Assembly (NCBI GenBank): GCA_016742125.1
Contig: JACVCM010000105.1
Span: 1-9,778, forward strand
Direction of reading: 5' to 3'
Origin: Sphingomonadaceae bacterium
GTDB taxonomy: Bacteria; Pseudomonadota; Alphaproteobacteria; Sphingomonadales; Sphingomonadaceae
Length of the DNA stretch: 9,778 bases
Shown: one piece after another, positions 6,915 through 9,778 of the stretch
Layout: every line of letters starts with the position of its first letter
How positions within the stretch are numbered: position 1 is the first letter of the stretch
Made by a program: the position numbers and the translations under genes
Notes under the pieces: generated by a model
The model's input: only the letters and a program-made list of their open reading frames with translations
Told to the model about the DNA's origin: nothing
Database searches by the model: none

Positions 6915-6941
6915 GGCTGCTATCACGTGCATGGAGAAGAT

Positions 6942-8312
6942 ATGAACAGTCTGGCACAATCCCTTGGCGATCGTTTTGGTTCGCGACTCCTCACTGCCCC
7001 TGCCGCAACGGCGCAATATGCGCAGAGCGAAGGTCACCATGCCTGTCAACCCCCGTCCCTTGTGGCGCAACCCGAGACGGTCGAGGAAGTGCAGCTGCTC
7101 GTCAAAATGGCTGCGCAGGAAAAATATGCTATCGTCGCTTATGGCGCTGGAACATCGCTTGAAGGCAATGTGGCGGTAACAGCTACCGACACTCTTTGCA
7201 TAGATTTCGGCCGGATGAACCGCATCGTCGAGGTGAGCCCCGCCGATCTTCTATGCGTGGTAGAACCGGGTGTGACGCGTGAACAACTGAACACGGACAT
7301 CCGTGCCACAGGCTTGTTTTTTCCGGTCGATCCCGGAGCCAATGCAACGCTTGGCGGGATGATTTCTACGCGCGCATCGGGGACAACTACCGTGCGATAC
7401 GGCAGCATGCGCGAGAATATACTCGGCCTGAAAGTCGTCACCGCCGATGGCAGCCTCATTTCAACGGGAACGCGCGCGCGCAAGTCGGCATCGGGATATG
7501 ACCTCACGCATCTTTTTACTGGCGCGGAAGGGACGCTTGGCCTGATCGTAGAGGCGAGCCTGCGCCTGCATGGTCAGCCTGAAAAGATACTCGCGGCAAC
7601 GTGGAACTTTGGCACCGCAGGCGGCGCGGTCGATACTGTCATCGAAACCATCCAGTCCGGTGTGCCGATTGCCCGGATGGAGTTGCTTGACGAGGCAGCT
7701 ATCCGGGCCTGCAACCGGCAAAGCTCCCTGGGACTACCCGAGCAGCCCATGCTGTTCCTGGAATTTCACGGATCGGAGTCGAGCGTTTCCGACCAGCTTG
7801 AGCTCGTTCGGCTGATAGGTGAAGGCCATGGCGGCGGAAGATTGCAGTTTGCAACCGCGACCGAAGAACGCAACGCCCTGTGGAAGGCACGGCATCAGGC
7901 ACTCTGGGCAGCAAAGGCAATGGTGCCCGGAGCCGTTGCCTGGATCACCGATATCTGTGTGCCCATCAGCCAGTTAAGCAACGCAATCGCCCGTGCCAAA
8001 GCGGCAATCGACGCATCAGATCTTTTTGCGCCGATACTTGGCCATGTCGGCGACGGCAATTTTCATGTCTTCTTCATATTGCGACCCGACGATGCGGCGG
8101 CCTGGGACAGGGCGCGGATCATCAACGAGGCGATGATCGACCATGCGCTGTCGGTAGGCGGAACCTGTACGGGCGAGCATGGCATTGGGCTGGGCAAGCG
8201 TCAGGCCATGCAGCGCGAGCATGGAGCCGAGAGCGTTGCAACGATGCGTCTGATAAAGGATGCGCTGGACCCGTCGGGGCTTTTCAATCCGGGCAAGATT
8301 TTCCTGGACTAG
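6942..8312 (+). CDS. FAD-linked D-lactate dehydrogenase (D-2-hydroxyacid dehydrogenase family)
   Basis: The enzyme belongs to the vanillyl-alcohol-oxidase-type flavoproteins (FAD_binding_4 followed by FAD-oxidase_C). It would oxidise D-lactate to pyruvate and pass electrons to the respiratory chain. In 456 residues the FAD domain shows GAGTSLEGN (68-76), PGANATLGGMISTRASG (131-147), YGSMRENILGL (153-163) and FTGAEGTLGL (192-201). The C-terminal domain shows GHVGDGNFH (367-375), GGTCTGEHGIGLGK (406-419) and DPSGLFNPGK (443-452). The ATG at 6942 is chosen because GGAG lies at 6932-6935 and homology begins there; an upstream ATG at 6798 would run through the operator. It is divergent from nagB-II and shares its operator. 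D-lactate is the by-product of MurNAc-6-P ether cleavage, which fits the nearby anmK. A GlcD-like glycolate oxidase or D-2-hydroxyglutarate dehydrogenase is the alternative; the substrate cannot be settled from sequence. The stop overlaps the convergent nagX by four bases. Confidence 0.87.
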   Translation: MNSLAQSLGDRFGSRLLTAPAATAQYAQSEGHHACQPPSLVAQPETVEEVQLLVKMAAQEKYAIVAYGAGTSLEGNVAVTATDTLCIDFGRMNRIVEVSPADLLCVVEPGVTREQLNTDIRATGLFFPVDPGANATLGGMISTRASGTTTVRYGSMRENILGLKVVTADGSLISTGTRARKSASGYDLTHLFTGAEGTLGLIVEASLRLHGQPEKILAATWNFGTAGGAVDTVIETIQSGVPIARMELLDEAAIRACNRQSSLGLPEQPMLFLEFHGSESSVSDQLELVRLIGEGHGGGRLQFATATEERNALWKARHQALWAAKAMVPGAVAWITDICVPISQLSNAIARAKAAIDASDLFAPILGHVGDGNFHVFFILRPDDAAAWDRARIINEAMIDHALSVGGTCTGEHGIGLGKRQAMQREHGAESVATMRLIKDALDPSGLFNPGKIFLD

Positions 8313-9394
8313 ACCTTGAGCACCCATCCGCGCCGCTTGAGGCACGGCAGCACAGCACAGGAAAGCGCGGCCGCGATGACGGCGTAGAGCAGCGATGTCA
8401 ACGGTGCCGGCAATCCGGCCCGCGCAAGACCCTGATAGCTAATGTCCCATATCGTCTCACCGCCGGGCAATTTGCGTACGATGATTGCGATGAGCAGCGT
8501 GTGGACGACATAGAGCGTAAGCGCTGCCTGGCCGAGACTTACCGTCCACAGTGCAAGCCTGCTCTCGCCAATATATGGCCAGACCGCCCTGAGCCATGCC
8601 CAGAAGATAATCCCGATACCGCAGGTGACCAGTGCGAAACTTGCAGTCCACAGATTCTTGTTGAGCGGCAATATCGGCGTCAACGCGAGGCCGGCAGCAA
8701 GCATTGCAAAGCCAGCGAGCGCCAGCCGCGAGTTGCCAACATCGCGGCCTTTGATCCAGCGCATCACGGCAACCCCGATCAAGCCATTGGCGCAAGCGGT
8801 CAGAGTGGACAGCACCCCTTCCGGCTCCCAGGTTTTGCGCAAGACCCGGCCCGGAATCAGATTCTGATCGAGCCATCCGCTGATTCCCTCGCCTGGTTTC
8901 ATGCCAGGCGCGCCGCCTTCAGGTGTCCCGACCTTCAGCAGCATCCAGGAATGGATGAGGAGAAGCAGGATGGCGATGACCATAGGTAATATTGCACTGC
9001 GCCTCGCGAGTATGACCGCTGCGCAGACGAGATAAACGATGGCGATGCGCTGCAGTACACCGCTCCAACGGATCATCTCATGATCGAGCGTCGGCCTGAT
9101 AAGCCAGCTCAAGACAACGCCAATCAGGAAAAGCAGAAACACCCTGCGACAAATCGCTATCCAGCTGAAAACATGCCCGGGCTTGTCGAGCGCCAAAGGC
9201 GCTGACAATCCCACGATCAGCAGGAAAACCGGGAACACCAGATCGGCAAATGTCAGGCCATTCCAATCGGCATGCGTCAGCATCGCAAATGCGGCGTCAG
9301 GATTTCCCTGAACATTCACCAATATCATCAACAGCACGTCCAGCCCGCGAAAGCTGTCGAGCGATGGATCGCGACCGGCAACGGGCCTACTCAC
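8309..9394 (-). CDS. nagX: NagX-like membrane protein, HGSNAT-family acyltransferase
   Basis: This is a polytopic inner-membrane protein of the DUF5009/COG4299 group, related to the human lysosomal heparan-alpha-glucosaminide N-acetyltransferase (HGSNAT). The 361 residues open with a short cytoplasmic tail and SLDSFRGLDVLLMILVN (11-27), then HADWNGLTFADLVFP (41-55), where His41 aligns with the acetyl-accepting His of HGSNAT. GVLQRIAIVYLV, WEPEGVLSTL and LNKNLWTASFALVTCG follow, with about ten hydrophobic segments in all. Homologues next to nag genes in other proteobacteria are called NagX, with no firmly proven reaction. A plausible job is transmembrane acetylation of glucosamine or chito-oligosaccharides so they can enter the GlcNAc route. 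The start is GTG at 9394, overlapping the regulator stop (GTGA), which couples the two genes. The 3' end overlaps the D-lactate dehydrogenase gene. Confidence 0.85.
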   Translation of the reverse strand: MSRPVAGRDPSLDSFRGLDVLLMILVNVQGNPDAAFAMLTHADWNGLTFADLVFPVFLLIVGLSAPLALDKPGHVFSWIAICRRVFLLFLIGVVLSWLIRPTLDHEMIRWSGVLQRIAIVYLVCAAVILARRSAILPMVIAILLLLIHSWMLLKVGTPEGGAPGMKPGEGISGWLDQNLIPGRVLRKTWEPEGVLSTLTACANGLIGVAVMRWIKGRDVGNSRLALAGFAMLAAGLALTPILPLNKNLWTASFALVTCGIGIIFWAWLRAVWPYIGESRLALWTVSLGQAALTLYVVHTLLIAIIVRKLPGGETIWDISYQGLARAGLPAPLTSLLYAVIAAALSCAVLPCLKRRGWVLKV

Positions 9395-9778
9395 AATACC
9401 GCAAAAGGTCCGCGTAGTTCGCTTACAAATTCATATCGTTCACCGCGATAGGCAGAACGGGTAAGTTCCACAGGCCGCCCATCCGCCCGTCGGGTAAGAC
9501 GCTCGATGCGTAAAATTTCAGTTTTTTCGGGGATGGAGAGCAGGCTGGCTTCGGTCGGACCTGCCAGCGCCGCCCGGATTTTCTGCTGACCGGTCACCGG
9601 CCGGTTGCCACACTGGTCGAGCGCCTGATAGAGCGAATTTCCCAGATGTGCCATATCGGGCAGCATTTCGGCGGGCACAACCCCATTCTCTATTGCCAAC
9701 GGTCCACCTCCCCCCCCCTCCCGACCCGGCCCGACCCGCCCCCGTCGCCGGCGCCCGTGACTTCCAATCACGCGGATT
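9391..9778 (-). CDS. nagQ: GntR/HutC-family regulator, UTRA domain only (NagQ/DasR type), cut by window end
   Basis: About 104 residues match the C-terminal ligand-binding UTRA domain of GntR/HutC regulators, which sense phosphorylated amino sugars. LAIENGVVPAEMLPD is followed by NRPVTGQQKIRAALAGPTEA, then ADGRPVELTRSAYRGERYEF. The N-terminal winged-helix DNA-binding domain lies beyond the window. From about 9703 to the edge the sequence turns into Gly/Arg-rich low-complexity (nine C in a row at 9710-9718 on the plus strand) that does not resemble the domain, although the frame stays open. Sequence error or misassembly near a contig end is likely there. The stop overlaps the nagX start, so the order is regulator then nagX. 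Position and family make it the best candidate for binding the operators at 1637 and 6879. The symbol is by analogy with GlcNAc regulons of other proteobacteria. Confidence 0.8.
   Translation of the reverse strand, partial: IRVIGSHGRRRRGRVGPGREGGGGGPLAIENGVVPAEMLPDMAHLGNSLYQALDQCGNRPVTGQQKIRAALAGPTEASLLSIPEKTEILRIERLTRRADGRPVELTRSAYRGERYEFVSELRGPFAVL
9703..9778. other. C-rich low-complexity end, suspected sequence artefact
   Basis: The plus strand becomes almost pure C/G with a nine-base C run at 9710-9718 and repeated CCCGACCC-like units. It interrupts the expected N-terminal half of the UTRA domain, where conserved residues should appear. Base use is unlike anything else in the window. A low-quality contig end is the simplest explanation. 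Confidence 0.5.

Noticed and set aside
6798..6941. N-terminal extension of D-lactate dehydrogenase from an ATG at 6798
   Set aside because: The extra 48 residues are antisense to nagB-II and pass through the operator. The ATG at 6942 has a good ribosome site and matches the family start.
7880..8989. Long plus-strand open frame of 369 codons
   Set aside because: It lies out of frame over the end of D-lactate dehydrogenase and antisense to nagX, both with clear family motifs. Its protein is Cys/Arg/Gln-rich with no domain.

Overview
The window looks like the chromosome of a sphingomonad-type alphaproteobacterium (order Sphingomonadales). This is inferred from the style of the proteins (sphingomonad-like Rhs core, autotransporter barrel end, alphaproteobacterial AnmK) and from the gene set; no rRNA or other strict taxonomic marker is present. 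The centre and right are an amino-sugar catabolic locus for N-acetylglucosamine (GlcNAc) and recycled cell-wall sugars. The left 1.6 kb is decayed accessory DNA.

Left flank (1-1636). The window opens with the last part of an outer-membrane autotransporter barrel (stop at 404). Next come about 500 bases with no recognisable gene, then a broken, double-truncated Rhs core fragment on the minus strand (about 909-1449) with a one-base frameshift in a run of six G.

Catabolic locus (1637-9778). On the plus strand, anmK (anhydro-MurNAc kinase) and a BadF/BadG-type GlcNAc/amino-sugar kinase overlap by ATGA. On the minus strand, a coupled three-gene operon runs from 6876 to 3645: a two-SIS-domain glucosamine-6-phosphate deaminase (NagB-II type), nagA (GlcNAc-6-phosphate deacetylase) and a leaderless, probably cytoplasmic GH84 beta-N-acetylglucosaminidase. 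Divergent from this operon is an FAD-linked D-lactate dehydrogenase (6942-8312). Converging on it are nagX (HGSNAT-like membrane acyltransferase) and, coupled upstream of nagX, the C-terminal UTRA domain of a GntR/HutC regulator (NagQ/DasR type) cut by the window end.

How the genes fit together. GH84 could release GlcNAc from a GlcNAc-containing disaccharide. The BadF-type kinase gives GlcNAc-6-P, NagA deacetylates it, and NagB-II sends the product to fructose-6-P. AnmK makes MurNAc-6-P, whose ether cleavage by MurQ yields GlcNAc-6-P and D-lactate, and the D-lactate dehydrogenase would use the latter. MurQ and a sugar permease are not in the window. Two matching operators, direct repeats of AATACCW spaced by 4 bases (read on the opposite strand, TGGTATT-type), lie at 1637-1654 and 6879-6896. 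They sit exactly at the anmK promoter and the nagB-II/D-lactate dehydrogenase divergent promoter, so these units look like one regulon under the GntR-family repressor encoded at the right edge.
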